This document shows, piece by piece, positions 8,467 through 16,201 of a stretch of 64,000 nucleotides of DNA. Origin of the DNA: CAZMUN01 sp964569815. GTDB lineage: Archaea > Iainarchaeota > Iainarchaeia > Iainarchaeales > GCA-2688035. The stretch covers positions 18,797 through 82,796 of the forward strand of contig CAZMUN010000001.1 of the NCBI GenBank assembly GCA_964569815.1, in the 5' to 3' direction. Both the position numbers and the translations under genes were made by a program. The notes beneath the pieces were generated by a model. That model saw only the letters and a list, made by a program, of their open reading frames with translations, searched no databases and had not been told where the DNA came from. Position 1 is the stretch's first letter. Each line of letters begins with the position of its first letter.

Positions 8467-8859
8467 CTAGTAAACGTATGCTATGAGCCGGCCTCCAACT
8501 CCCTTTTCTCGGGCCTGCCTATGCGTCAAAACGCCCTGTGGGCTGCTTACAATGATTATTCCCACATCTCTTGCAGGCAGATACCTTTTTTCGTATCTTT
8601 CAAACTTGCTTTTCTGAACAGCATACCTTGGTTTTATTGCCTTGCATTCATTGATTTTTCCAAGCAAGCCAATTTTGTATACGCCGTCACGGCCGTCTTC
8701 AATGAACTCAAATGAAGAAATATAGCCTTCGGCCTGCATAACTTTCAGAATTTCCCCTAAAAGCTTGCTTGCTGGCCTGTAAAGGCATTCTGGTTTTGCT
8801 GCCTGATCACTGTTTTTTATTGCAATCAGTCCATCTGCTATTGGGTCAATCAAACTCAT
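8467..8859 (-). CDS. rps8: 30S ribosomal protein uS8
   Basis: Starting from ATG 8859 the product is 130 residues, the exact usual archaeal length, beginning MSLIDPIADGLIAIKNS. AGGTGA lies six bases upstream of this ATG; a GTG at 8868 would place the start inside the ribosome site. The C-terminal domain contains VGIIIVSSPQGVLTHRQA and ends VGGRLIAYVY. It binds the central domain of 16S rRNA. Confidence 0.95.
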   Translation of the reverse strand: MSLIDPIADGLIAIKNSDQAAKPECLYRPASKLLGEILKVMQAEGYISSFEFIEDGRDGVYKIGLLGKINECKAIKPRYAVQKSKFERYEKRYLPARDVGIIIVSSPQGVLTHRQAREKGVGGRLIAYVY

Positions 8860-8868
8860 TTTTTTCAC

Positions 8869-9027
8869 CTAATCAAATTTTTTGAAACCTATTTTTTCAG
8901 CTATTTCCTTAAAGCATCTCCTGCAAACATAAAGGCGGTACTTTCGAATTACAGCCTGCCTTGTTCCGCATACACGGCACTTCCTTTTCTTTTTCTCTTC
9001 TTTCAGATCGCGTTTTTCTTCAGTCAT
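8869..9027 (-). CDS. rps14: 30S ribosomal protein uS14 (zinc-binding type)
   Basis: A 52-residue gene found by reading the gap between uS8 and uL5. The product has CRVCG at residues 16-20 and CRRC at 35-38, the four-cysteine zinc site of archaeal uS14, followed by FKEIAEKIGFKKFD, which closely fits the archaeal consensus. The ATG overlaps the uL5 stop in an ATGA junction, so translation is coupled, and the order uL5-uS14-uS8 is universal. Confidence 0.95.
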   Translation of the reverse strand: MTEEKRDLKEEKKKRKCRVCGTRQAVIRKYRLYVCRRCFKEIAEKIGFKKFD

Positions 9028-9539
9028 TCAAACTCAACCCCAAACTTGGTTTTTACGAACTCAGATGCTTCCTGTTTTGAAACAACATGCTTTTTTCCAA
9101 CCTTGCCATTCTGAATTTTTCTTCTTTTTACCCGGTAACCAGGCCTTTCCAGTGTAACCAACACGTCAAAGCCACGAACGCCCAGAGCCGGATCGTATTT
9201 GACGCCAGGCAAATCAATGTATTCGCGGATTCCAAAACCAAAATTTCCCTGGTTGTCAATGCACCTGCTGCTAAGCTGGCTGCTTTTTGCAGCCAAAGCC
9301 CGTTTCAAAAACTCTTCTGCTGAACCGTTTCTCAGCGTAACCTTTAAGCCAATTGGCAATCCAGGCCTTATGCCCCACTTTGGCTGCCTGACCTTGCACT
9401 TGGTTTGCACTGCCTTGCTTCCAGTTACTTTTTCAATTATCTTTTTGCCTGTTTTCATGGCATCTGCGTCAGGACCTACTCCCATGTTTACTGTAACCTT
9501 CGCAATTTTTATGTTTCGCATCCTGTTTTCGTCTTCCAT
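9024..9539 (-). CDS. rpl5: 50S ribosomal protein uL5
   Basis: A 171-residue archaeal uL5 that binds 5S rRNA and contacts the P-site tRNA. Visible motifs are KVTVNMGVGPDADAM near the N-terminus, QPKWGIRPGLPIGLKVTLR, and the C-terminal DVLVTLERPGYRVKRR. ATG 9539 matches the family start; a GTG at 9548 overlapping the eS4 stop (GTGA) is the alternative and would add three residues. Confidence 0.94.
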   Translation of the reverse strand: MEDENRMRNIKIAKVTVNMGVGPDADAMKTGKKIIEKVTGSKAVQTKCKVRQPKWGIRPGLPIGLKVTLRNGSAEEFLKRALAAKSSQLSSRCIDNQGNFGFGIREYIDLPGVKYDPALGVRGFDVLVTLERPGYRVKRRKIQNGKVGKKHVVSKQEASEFVKTKFGVEFE

Positions 9540-9544
9540 AAAAC

Positions 9545-10261
9545 TCACTCAACTTTTATCAAAGGCTTTTCCTCACCTACAACAAAAATGTTTGTTTCAA
9601 CTGTGCTGAACTCCCCTGTTTCTGTTTTAAGCTTTACAAGCTTTGGCCTGAGCATGCTTCCTGGAAAAACTTCCAAAAGCTTTGCCACATCGCCTACGTG
9701 GGTCCCATCGACAACCAAAACCGTCTTGTTCGGCTCCATCTTAAGCACTTTTGAAATTTTTTGCTCCGGCACCTCAACCAAAAGGCTGTCTCCTGCCTTG
9801 GTTCCTGCCTTCTTTTCTAGAAACGTTCTTCCATCGTTCGTAGCCAATTGGAACATGCCTTTTGCCAGTGCCCTTTTGCCAACAACCTTGCATATTTTTC
9901 TTTTTTCGGCAAAGTCCTCTTCAACAGCCTTGATTTTTCCTTTTCTTGAAAACAGAATCCTGTAAGACTTCTTTTCAGGAACGATTGAAACCAAGTCAAA
10001 AAGCCCAACAGGCAAATGCCTGTTTTTGACAGCTCTGCCGTCAACCAAAACATTCCCTGAATTCAGAATGGATTTGACTTCCCTTGTGTTTCTTGCAATT
10101 CCAAGCAAATCGCGTACAACAAATTCCAAGGCAACACTGTTTTTTCTTTTATGCGGCCCTGGCTTGGTTCTAACCTGCCAAGTGTGCTCTTTCCTTAAAA
10201 CAGGAACAGCCTTGCTGGAAGCCAGCCTTTTCTCGGATTTTGTTTCTCCTTTGTTTGCCAT
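9545..10261 (-). CDS. rps4e: 30S ribosomal protein eS4
   Basis: A 238-residue protein with the eS4 three-part layout: an S4-like RNA-binding segment (VRDLLGIARNTREVKSILNS, then GNVLVDGRAVK), a central domain, and a C-terminal KOW-like domain. Archaea carry this eukaryote-type protein between uL24 and uL5, as here. The ATG overlaps the uL24 stop as TGATG. Confidence 0.94.
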   Translation of the reverse strand: MANKGETKSEKRLASSKAVPVLRKEHTWQVRTKPGPHKRKNSVALEFVVRDLLGIARNTREVKSILNSGNVLVDGRAVKNRHLPVGLFDLVSIVPEKKSYRILFSRKGKIKAVEEDFAEKRKICKVVGKRALAKGMFQLATNDGRTFLEKKAGTKAGDSLLVEVPEQKISKVLKMEPNKTVLVVDGTHVGDVAKLLEVFPGSMLRPKLVKLKTETGEFSTVETNIFVVGEEKPLIKVE

Positions 10262-10647
10262 CACTTTTCACCCTTTTTTTCTTCTTTTCCTGCTTTTTTT
10301 CCCTTAAAGCGCCTTGCATCATCTGCATTCAATTCAGCAACAAGAAGGTTTGACGCTTGAATAGGTAAAGGGATTTCCTCGCCGTTTGCTTTTTTTCTTA
10401 CAATGTTTTCTATAAAAACCACGCCTTTTGCGTAATCAACGCCTGTGATTTTTCCAGAACTGCCTTTCTTTTTGCCCCTAACAACTTTTACCACATCCTC
10501 TTTTCTTAGGGCTGCAGACCTCATGCCCTGCTTTTGGCGCAATGCCTTTGACAAGTGCGCTGACAAAGAACTCTGTTTTTTATTCAAAGTTTTTTTGTAA
10601 TGAAAGCGCCTCTGCTTTTTTGGCTTGCTCGAATCTGGTTTTTTCAT
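10261..10647 (-). CDS. rpl24: 50S ribosomal protein uL24
   Basis: A 128-residue protein with a KOW motif (KEDVVKVVRGKKKGSSGKIT) and a basic N-terminus (KKQRRFHYKKTL) typical of archaeal uL24, an assembly initiator of the large subunit. GGTG lies just upstream of the ATG. The last ~20 residues are Lys/Glu-rich. Confidence 0.95.
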   Translation of the reverse strand: MKKPDSSKPKKQRRFHYKKTLNKKQSSLSAHLSKALRQKQGMRSAALRKEDVVKVVRGKKKGSSGKITGVDYAKGVVFIENIVRKKANGEEIPLPIQASNLLVAELNADDARRFKGKKAGKEEKKGEK

Positions 10648-10656
10648 AAAAACACC

Positions 10657-11055
10657 TTAAATCACTGAAGAGGCTATTCCCGCTATTTTTGGGAAACGCT
10701 CTCCAACCTCTTTTGCTATAACTCCTTTTATTTCGCTTGCTTTTGGAAGGCCTTTTTCGTCCACCAAAACCACTGCGTTGTCCTCAAACTTCACTCTAAG
10801 GCCATTGGCTCTTCGGTATTCCTTTTTTACACGCACAACTACGGCCCTTTCAACTTTGCTTCTAATTTCAGGCTTTCCTGTCTTGACAACAACATTAACC
10901 ATGCTTGCAATACCTGCCTTTGGGTTCATTCTCTTGTTTCCCTTGAACCCGATCACGCTTATTATTTCAACAATTTTTGCGCCTGAATTATCTGCACAAA
11001 CGCACTTGCTTCGCTGCAAAAGCCCTTGAGTGATATTGCTGCTAATTGCCCTCAT
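10657..11055 (-). CDS. rpl14: 50S ribosomal protein uL14
   Basis: A 132-residue protein with the uL14 core: LLQRSKCVCADNSGAKIVEI followed by VNVVVKTGKPEIRSKVERAV and VRFEDNAVVL-like strands. The length is normal for archaea. It lies at the intersubunit face and contributes to a bridge. The ATG overlaps the uS17 stop in ATGA. Confidence 0.96.
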   Translation of the reverse strand: MRAISSNITQGLLQRSKCVCADNSGAKIVEIISVIGFKGNKRMNPKAGIASMVNVVVKTGKPEIRSKVERAVVVRVKKEYRRANGLRVKFEDNAVVLVDEKGLPKASEIKGVIAKEVGERFPKIAGIASSVI

Positions 11056-11471
11056 TTACCTTCACCTTTGCCCTCGGTTTCGTTTTCACTATCTTCCTGT
11101 GAAGGAGCTTTTTTTGGTTCAGCTTCCTCCTTTTTATTTTCTTTCTTTTGGAAGGTATCTTCTTCAATTTTGACGACCTTCTTTTTGCCGACAATTTTCA
11201 AAACCACAAAGCTTTTGGTTTTGCTAAGCCTTCTTGTTTCTCCAACCTTCACTATGTCGGCTTCCTTTGCGGCAATGCAGTCTGGGTTATGCGCGGTTAT
11301 TCTGACCTTGCTTTTTTGGTACCTTTCATACTTCGGAACGTACTTAACAATCGTTCTTTCCACGATTGCGGTCTTGCTTGGCTTTGCACTTACAACCATT
11401 CCGCTTATTATGTTTCCGCGAACCCTTAAACTTCCGTGAACAGGGCATCTTTTGTCGTTACATTCTGTCAT
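11052..11471 (-). CDS. rps17: 30S ribosomal protein uS17 with acidic/charged tail
   Basis: The uS17 core (CPVHGSLRVRGNIISGMVVS, then ERYQKSKVRITAHNPDC) occupies about 105 residues and a ~35-residue Glu/Lys/Ser tail follows, giving 139 residues. The ATG at 11471 overlaps the Rpp29 stop (ATGA). A longer reading from 11531 would run through the end of Rpp29 and is not supported by the family. Confidence 0.94.
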   Translation of the reverse strand: MTECNDKRCPVHGSLRVRGNIISGMVVSAKPSKTAIVERTIVKYVPKYERYQKSKVRITAHNPDCIAAKEADIVKVGETRRLSKTKSFVVLKIVGKKKVVKIEEDTFQKKENKKEEAEPKKAPSQEDSENETEGKGEGK

Positions 11472-11767
11472 CTGCAAAGACCTCCAAAGTACTTTATTCT
11501 GTCTTCGGGCTTTTGAACAAACCTTCTGCAATCAAGTAAAACCTTTTCCTTTCCCAATAAAACCATCAAACACACTTCCTTTTTCGGCAACTTTTTTTCT
11601 CCTTTTTCTGTTTCAATCACAACCACGTTCTTTGTTTCGTCAACTATTTTTCCCTTAATGCCAACCCTTTTTTTATCGCTTCCATCTACAACTTCTGCCT
11701 CTAAGCCAATCCACTCATGGCAAGGCAGGTTTTTTTCAGTAATACAATAATTTTCTGTTCTAAGCAT
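11468..11767 (-). CDS. rnp1: Ribonuclease P protein component 1 (Rpp29/Pop4)
   Basis: A 99-residue protein matching archaeal Rpp29: WIGLEAEVVDGSDKKRVGIK, the signature VDETKNVVVIETEKG, the KKLPKK loop and PEDRIKYFGG near the C-terminus. It is an Sm-like barrel protein that, with Rpp21, supports RNase P RNA in 5' tRNA maturation. In many archaea it sits between aIF1 and uS17, as here. ATG 11767 overlaps the end of aIF1 by eight bases. Confidence 0.92.
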   Translation of the reverse strand: MLRTENYCITEKNLPCHEWIGLEAEVVDGSDKKRVGIKGKIVDETKNVVVIETEKGEKKLPKKEVCLMVLLGKEKVLLDCRRFVQKPEDRIKYFGGLCR

Positions 11768-12062
11768 CAATCAAATCCTCCTTAAAGCCCTGTTCCAGCA
11801 GAATGCTTTTGACTTTGTCTTTATGGGTTCCCTGTAGGACTATTTCGCCGTTTTTCAGAGTTCCTCCGCAGGCAAGTCTTTTCTTGAACTGCTTTGCCAA
11901 AGCCTCAATGTCCACATCTGATCCAAGGCCGCTTACAATTGTCACGGTTTTTCTAAAACGCCTGCTGTCAACCCTTATCTTTATTTTCTGCTGCTCTTTT
12001 GCTATTTGTTCACAGATACAAAGGTTTTTTGGCAGGCCGCATTTTGGGCAGATTTCTTCCAT
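11760..12062 (-). CDS. Translation initiation factor aIF1 (SUI1 family)
   Basis: A 100-residue SUI1-domain protein with a short zinc-ribbon-like N-terminus (CPKCGLPKNLCIC) then KIRVDSRRFRKTVTIVSGL and the conserved KKRLACGGTLKNGEIVLQG core. SUI1 proteins monitor start-codon pairing on the small subunit. Location between uL29 and Rpp29 is the common archaeal arrangement. The ATG overlaps the uL29 stop by one base. Confidence 0.94.
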   Translation of the reverse strand: MEEICPKCGLPKNLCICEQIAKEQQKIKIRVDSRRFRKTVTIVSGLGSDVDIEALAKQFKKRLACGGTLKNGEIVLQGTHKDKVKSILLEQGFKEDLIDA

Positions 12063-12542
12063 TACCGCTTCTTCACCTCCTTCTTCTTTTTGGTTTTCTT
12101 GTCGGAACCTTTCTTCTTGGTTTTTTTAGCTTTCTTTTTTTTAGCGGGCTTTTTTTTGCTTTTCTTGGCTCCCTTTTTTTGCGCCTTTTCTTTTTTCCCT
12201 GTCTTTGCTTCANNNNNNNNNNNNNNNNNNNNNNNNNNNNNNNNNNNNNNNNNNNNNNNNNNNNNNNNNNNNNNNNNNNNNNNNNNNNNNNNNNNNNNNN
12301 NNNNNNNNNNNNTTTTTCCCTGTCTTTGCTTCACTTGTTTCCTTCTCTCCCGCGCGTATTTTTTCGTTTATAAGCGTTAAAAATCTTGCAATGTTTCTTC
12401 GCATGGCCCTGATTTTTCCAGGGTTTTCAGGCCTTGTTCCGGAAGCGGCCACCGCCTTATCTTTAGCGAGCTCTGCTCTAAGCTCTGCAACCTGCCTTTT
12501 TGCTTCGGTCAAAGACATTCCTCTTATCTCAGAAACACGCAT
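12062..12542 (-). CDS. rpl29: 50S ribosomal protein uL29, interrupted by an assembly gap
   Basis: The N-terminal part (MRVSEIRGMSLTEAKRQVAE, then ENPGKIRAMRRNIARFLTLI) is archaeal uL29; after residue ~70 a Lys-rich tail begins and is broken by 100 Ns. The two sides are out of frame as written (481 bases). The 21 bases on each side of the Ns are identical (12192-12212 and 12313-12333). Overlapping those copies and dropping the Ns gives 360 bases, an intact 119-residue protein. I therefore treat the gene as whole. Confidence 0.88.
12213..12312. other. Assembly gap of exactly 100 N flanked by an identical 21-mer
   Basis: A run of exactly 100 unknown bases, the conventional scaffold spacer. The last 21 bases before it and the first 21 after it are the same, as expected when two contigs that overlap by a 21-base word were joined without being merged. 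Merging restores the uL29 reading frame. Confidence 0.9.
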
Positions 12543-12548
12543 CCACTA

Positions 12549-13463
12549 TCACTTCTTTTCCTCTTTTTTCTTGGCCTTGGCTGATTCCTTTTTTTCTTTC
12601 TTTGCCTTACCTTCCTCTTTTTCTGCCTTTTGTTCTTTTGCCTTGGCTTTTTGCTTTTTGGGTCTTTCTTCCTTTTTTGCCTTTTTCCCTTTGGCTTCTT
12701 TTTCTTTCTTTTTTTCCTCTGGCTTCCTTTTTCCTGCTTCTTCTTTTGGTTCAGCTTCTTTCTTTTCTCCTTTTTGGGTTGCTTCTTTAACTTTTTTTGC
12801 GCTTTCTTCAGCTGCTTTCGTTTCTTCTGCTTCGGCTGGTTTTTCTTCCGCTTCCTTCTTCTTTTGAATGGCTTCTTCTATGTCAACCTTGTCAGGAAAT
12901 ACGACCCCTGGCTTGATTATACTCAGCTTTATTCCGATTGCACCGGCTTTTGGATATGCTGAGGCTTTAGCGGTGTCAACAAGCTTTACCTGGTTTCCAA
13001 CTTTCTTCATATAGCCGTGAAGAACACGGTGTTTTCTTTTTCGGCCTCCTTTCCCTGAAAGCTTGCCCTTAAGCACCAGTTCAACACCCTGGGCGCCTGC
13101 TTCTTGTACGCTTCTTACTGTCCTGAATGCCACGCTCTTCCAGCTGAAGCCCCTTTCAATCAATTCAACCATTTTGTCAACGGTTGCTTTTGCATCCAGG
13201 GCAGGCTCTTTTATGTCCTGTATTTCAAGCTGCGGGTTATCAATGCCAAAGTGCTTGCCAATGTCTTCAGTAAGCTGCCTTATGTTCTGGCCTCCTTTTC
13301 CAATTGCCAAACCAGGCCTTGCAACATTTAGAACAATTCTGGTAACCAGCGGGGTTTTCACCAGGTGAAGGCCTGTAAAGCCTGCTCTGTCAAGCTGCTT
13401 TTTAAGGTACTGCTCCAGCTGAATTTTTTTCATTCCCTGCTCAATAAAAGTCCTTTCAATCAT
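12549..13463 (-). CDS. rps3: 30S ribosomal protein uS3 with long charged tail
   Basis: The first ~205 residues are archaeal uS3: an N-terminal KH domain with the GKGGQNIRQLTEDI loop and a C-terminal domain with SVQEAGAQGVELVLKGKLSG. A ~95-residue tail of Lys, Glu and Ala follows, giving 304 residues against ~210 typical. uS3 lines the mRNA entry channel and has helicase activity with uS4 and uS5, both of which also carry charged extensions here. Confidence 0.95.
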   Translation of the reverse strand: MIERTFIEQGMKKIQLEQYLKKQLDRAGFTGLHLVKTPLVTRIVLNVARPGLAIGKGGQNIRQLTEDIGKHFGIDNPQLEIQDIKEPALDAKATVDKMVELIERGFSWKSVAFRTVRSVQEAGAQGVELVLKGKLSGKGGRKRKHRVLHGYMKKVGNQVKLVDTAKASAYPKAGAIGIKLSIIKPGVVFPDKVDIEEAIQKKKEAEEKPAEAEETKAAEESAKKVKEATQKGEKKEAEPKEEAGKRKPEEKKKEKEAKGKKAKKEERPKKQKAKAKEQKAEKEEGKAKKEKKESAKAKKKEEKK

Positions 13464-13476
13464 AACCTCTCACCAA

Positions 13477-13947
13477 CTACTTTGCCTCCATAACAATGAC
13501 CTCTATGTGCGTTGATTTTCTCCTGCGCCTTTTTCCGCCAATTGCGCCCTTTGGCTGAACACTTCTCCTTGCAAACCCACGGCTTGCAAAACAGTGTGCC
13601 AGCATAAGGCTTTCAGTGTCAAGTCCTTTGAAGTCCGCATTCGCCTTAACGCTGTCCAGCAAGGACAAAAAAACCTTGCAAAGGTTTTTGGGAAAGCGGC
13701 CGGATTTGACGCCGTCCTTTGTTTTGCCTTTCCTGTGGGGAACTTTTTTGTTGTACTTTTTCAGTGGCAAAAACTCCTCCTTTTTAATTATCCTGTCCAG
13801 GCTTTTTTCAATTTTGTTCAGCCTTTTTCCTTTCACAAAGCGGCAGAGCTCAGTGGCATACTTGGTTGAAACAGGCTGGTTTTTTGCAACAGCCTTGGCT
13901 GCCTTTTTCTCGCTTTTGACTTTTGCCTGGTAGTTTTTCTTAACCAT
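13477..13947 (-). CDS. rpl22: 50S ribosomal protein uL22
   Basis: A 156-residue archaeal uL22 with the extended beta-hairpin that lines the exit tunnel. Recognisable parts are ATELCRFVKGKRLNKIEKSL near the N-terminus, PHRKGKTKDGVKSGRFPKN and the C-terminal RRKSTHIEVIV. It lies between uS19 and uS3 as in all S10 operons. Confidence 0.95.
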   Translation of the reverse strand: MVKKNYQAKVKSEKKAAKAVAKNQPVSTKYATELCRFVKGKRLNKIEKSLDRIIKKEEFLPLKKYNKKVPHRKGKTKDGVKSGRFPKNLCKVFLSLLDSVKANADFKGLDTESLMLAHCFASRGFARRSVQPKGAIGGKRRRRKSTHIEVIVMEAK

Positions 13948-13953
13948 ATGCTG

Positions 13954-14346
13954 TCACTTTCTTGCACTTATTGCTGTACTGCTCCTTGTTGCGCCTATTC
14001 CTGCCTTTCCGTGGATAAGCCGCTTTCTTGTCAAAACGAATTCTCCGAGGTAATGGCCAAGCATTTCTGGCATGATTTCAACGTTTTCAAAAATGTTTCC
14101 TTTGTGCACGGCAAACACGAACCCTACCATTTCCGGGACAACAACGGTGTCGCGGGCATGGGTCCGAATAGGCTTCGGCCTTTCTGCTTTTTTTGCCTTT
14201 TCTATCTTCTTAATCAAATGCTTGTCAAAGCCGCGAAGCAGGCTTCTTCTTGCACGGCTGTTGCACAGCTTTGCAAACTCTTCCATGCTAAGCTGCTTAA
14301 GTTCCTGCATTGTTTTCCCCTTAAACCTGAATTCTTTCTTAACCAT
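13954..14346 (-). CDS. rps19: 30S ribosomal protein uS19
   Basis: A 130-residue archaeal uS19. Signatures are TMQELKQLSMEEFAKLCNSR at the N-terminus, IRTHARDTVVVPEMVG, and MLGHYLGEFVLTRK before a short tail. It binds the head of the small subunit with uS13. Spacing is 10 bases to uL2 upstream and 6 bases to uL22 downstream. Confidence 0.96.
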   Translation of the reverse strand: MVKKEFRFKGKTMQELKQLSMEEFAKLCNSRARRSLLRGFDKHLIKKIEKAKKAERPKPIRTHARDTVVVPEMVGFVFAVHKGNIFENVEIMPEMLGHYLGEFVLTRKRLIHGKAGIGATRSSTAISARK

Positions 14347-14356
14347 CTACAAAACC

Positions 14357-15079
14357 TCAGTTTTTCTTTCTCCTTCCAGTTCTCTTGCTGGCAATATTCC
14401 CAACTTTTCTTCCAGGAGGCGCGTTTCTGGCAGTGCTTTTGCTTTTACCTGCATGGTGCTGGGCCCCGCCAAACGGGTGGTCCAATGCATTCATTGCTAC
14501 TCCACGCAAGCCAGGGTAGTGCCTGCTTTTTGCCTTCATAAAATGGTATGAAACGCCTGCTTTTATTCTTGGTTTTTCTTTTCTGCCTCCGCCAGCACTG
14601 CATCCAATTGTTGCCCTGCTGTCAAGGCTGAATGCTTTTGTCTGGCCGCTGGGGAGCTTTACATATGCTGCCTTTTTGTCACGGTTTACAAGCAATGCAT
14701 AAACCCCGGTGCCTTTAACAAGCTTTCCCCCGTCGCCTGGAACAAGTTCAAGGTTGAAAACAGGGCACCCTTCAGGAATGCTCTTTAAGGGCAAAACGTT
14801 TCCTATTCCTATTTTGGCTTTTGAACCAAATTCTACGCCTGCGCCTACCGAGATTCCTTCTGCGGCAATAACGTGGCTTGTTGAACCGTCCTGTAATTTT
14901 ACCAACGCAAGAACAGCGTTTCTTCCAGAGTCTTTAACCAAGTCAACAACCTGGCCTTTGGTGCAGTCTTCTGCCTGCGCCATGGTAAGATTCCCATAAC
15001 TGGAAACGGTTCCCCTATGCTTGGCTTCAAACGTCGGGCCCCCTTTTCCTCGCCTCTGCTGCCTTAACCTTTTACCCAT
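14357..15079 (-). CDS. rpl2: 50S ribosomal protein uL2
   Basis: A 240-residue uL2. The N-terminal OB-like domain and the SH3-like barrel are followed by the peptidyl-transferase-proximal segment RGVAMNALDHPFGGAQHHAG, containing the universally conserved histidine loop. It is required for subunit association and peptide bond formation. The length is normal for archaea. Confidence 0.97.
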   Translation of the reverse strand: MGKRLRQQRRGKGGPTFEAKHRGTVSSYGNLTMAQAEDCTKGQVVDLVKDSGRNAVLALVKLQDGSTSHVIAAEGISVGAGVEFGSKAKIGIGNVLPLKSIPEGCPVFNLELVPGDGGKLVKGTGVYALLVNRDKKAAYVKLPSGQTKAFSLDSRATIGCSAGGGRKEKPRIKAGVSYHFMKAKSRHYPGLRGVAMNALDHPFGGAQHHAGKSKSTARNAPPGRKVGNIASKRTGRRKKN

Positions 15080-15089
15080 AAGATTTCAC

Positions 15090-15359
15090 CTAAATGACTC
15101 CCAGCTTTGTTGCAATTTCGTCTGCCTTAAATGCCTTGTTTACCTTTACAACCGCCTTCTTTCGGCCTTTTCTGTCGTTCAAAACCTTGACAGAATCAAC
15201 CTTAATCTGGTAAGTTGCTTCAACCGCCTTTTTTACTGCTTCCTTGGTTGCCTTCTTGTAAACAACAAAGCAAAGCTTGTTCTCTGAATCAATCATGTTA
15301 ACAGCTTTCTCTGTAATCAAAGGATAAAGCAAAACCTGCTGAACTTTTCCGGCCTTCAT
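15090..15359 (-). CDS. rpl23: 50S ribosomal protein uL23
   Basis: An 89-residue protein with the uL23 pattern YPLITEKAVNMIDSENKLCF, VYKKATKEAVKKAVEATYQ and KVDSVKVLN. It surrounds the exit tunnel and is a docking site for SRP and nascent-chain factors. Its ATG overlaps the uL4 stop by four bases (15356-15359). Confidence 0.96.
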   Translation of the reverse strand: MKAGKVQQVLLYPLITEKAVNMIDSENKLCFVVYKKATKEAVKKAVEATYQIKVDSVKVLNDRKGRKKAVVKVNKAFKADEIATKLGVI

Positions 15360-16168
15360 TTGGCATCAGCCCCCTTTCCCAAATTCTTTATGGCTGCTTC
15401 GCTCCAAACAACGAGCCTTCCTGCAACAGCTCCGGGGGCCAAAAGCTCTGCATTAAGGTTTCTTGAAACGCAGACATCAACTCCTGGCAGATTCCTTGCC
15501 GCCTTGAAAACCTTGCTTCCTTTGCCTGTCACAATCAAAACACTCTTTTTTTGCTTCTTTTTTCGGCCCCTCTGTTTCCCTTTTCCGGCCCTTCTCCTGG
15601 TTTTTTCCTTTGCGTTATCCAGGTCAGGCAAAACATTCAATGCCTTAAAAACTTCCCTCAGCTTTTTGGTTTTTTCAATCTCTTCAAACTTTTCCTCAAC
15701 AACCAAAGGCAAAGAAAGCCCTTTTTCCAAAACATGCCTTTCAGAAACCAGGCCGGGCTTTGCGCAAGCGCTTATTGCTGAAGCCAAAGCAGCCCGCCTC
15801 TCCTTCCTGTTCACTTTTTCAGTTCTGTCAGCTTCCGCTTTTGGCGGGTGTGCCTTTGGGCCGCCAACAGCCCTTGGAACAGAAGCAACCCTGCCCATAA
15901 GGCGGCCTCTCCTGTTATTCGTTCTTGGAAGCCTTGCCCTTCCAACGTTTATGCCACGCTCCCTCGTAGGCATGCTTCTTCTGCCCAAATACTTTGCCGT
16001 GTTTTCACGGCCTGCTCTTGGAAAGCTGCCCTTCGGGTGCCTTGCATTGCTCTGCATGCTTAAAACAGCCCTTTTGATAAGGCCTGAGTCAACATCGGCT
16101 TCAAAATGGGCTGGCAAATCTATTTCACGAACCTTCTTGCCATCCAGACCCAAAACGCTTGCCTTCAT
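15356..16168 (-). CDS. rpl4: 50S ribosomal protein uL4
   Basis: A 270-residue archaeal/eukaryotic-type uL4 with a long exit-tunnel loop (residues ~40-105, rich in Arg, Gly and Pro, including RENTAKYLGRRSMPTRERG). I chose ATG 16168 (MKASVLGLDGKKV) because GTGG precedes it at the operon's usual distance and it matches the family start; an upstream in-frame codon adds six residues. A Lys/Arg-rich insertion (KRRAGKGKQRGRKKKQKK-like) sits near residue 205. Confidence 0.94.
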   Translation of the reverse strand: MKASVLGLDGKKVREIDLPAHFEADVDSGLIKRAVLSMQSNARHPKGSFPRAGRENTAKYLGRRSMPTRERGINVGRARLPRTNNRRGRLMGRVASVPRAVGGPKAHPPKAEADRTEKVNRKERRAALASAISACAKPGLVSERHVLEKGLSLPLVVEEKFEEIEKTKKLREVFKALNVLPDLDNAKEKTRRRAGKGKQRGRKKKQKKSVLIVTGKGSKVFKAARNLPGVDVCVSRNLNAELLAPGAVAGRLVVWSEAAIKNLGKGADAK

Positions 16169-16201
16169 AAAAACCACTTTTTTCAAACTATGACTTCCAA
16201 C

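Noticed and set aside
15360..16193. A 277-codon plus-strand open frame opposite uL4
   Set aside because: It mirrors the uL4 gene codon for codon, and has no ribosome site or family features. Long antisense frames are common opposite Lys-rich genes here, for example 5436-6536 opposite uL30, uS5 and uL18.
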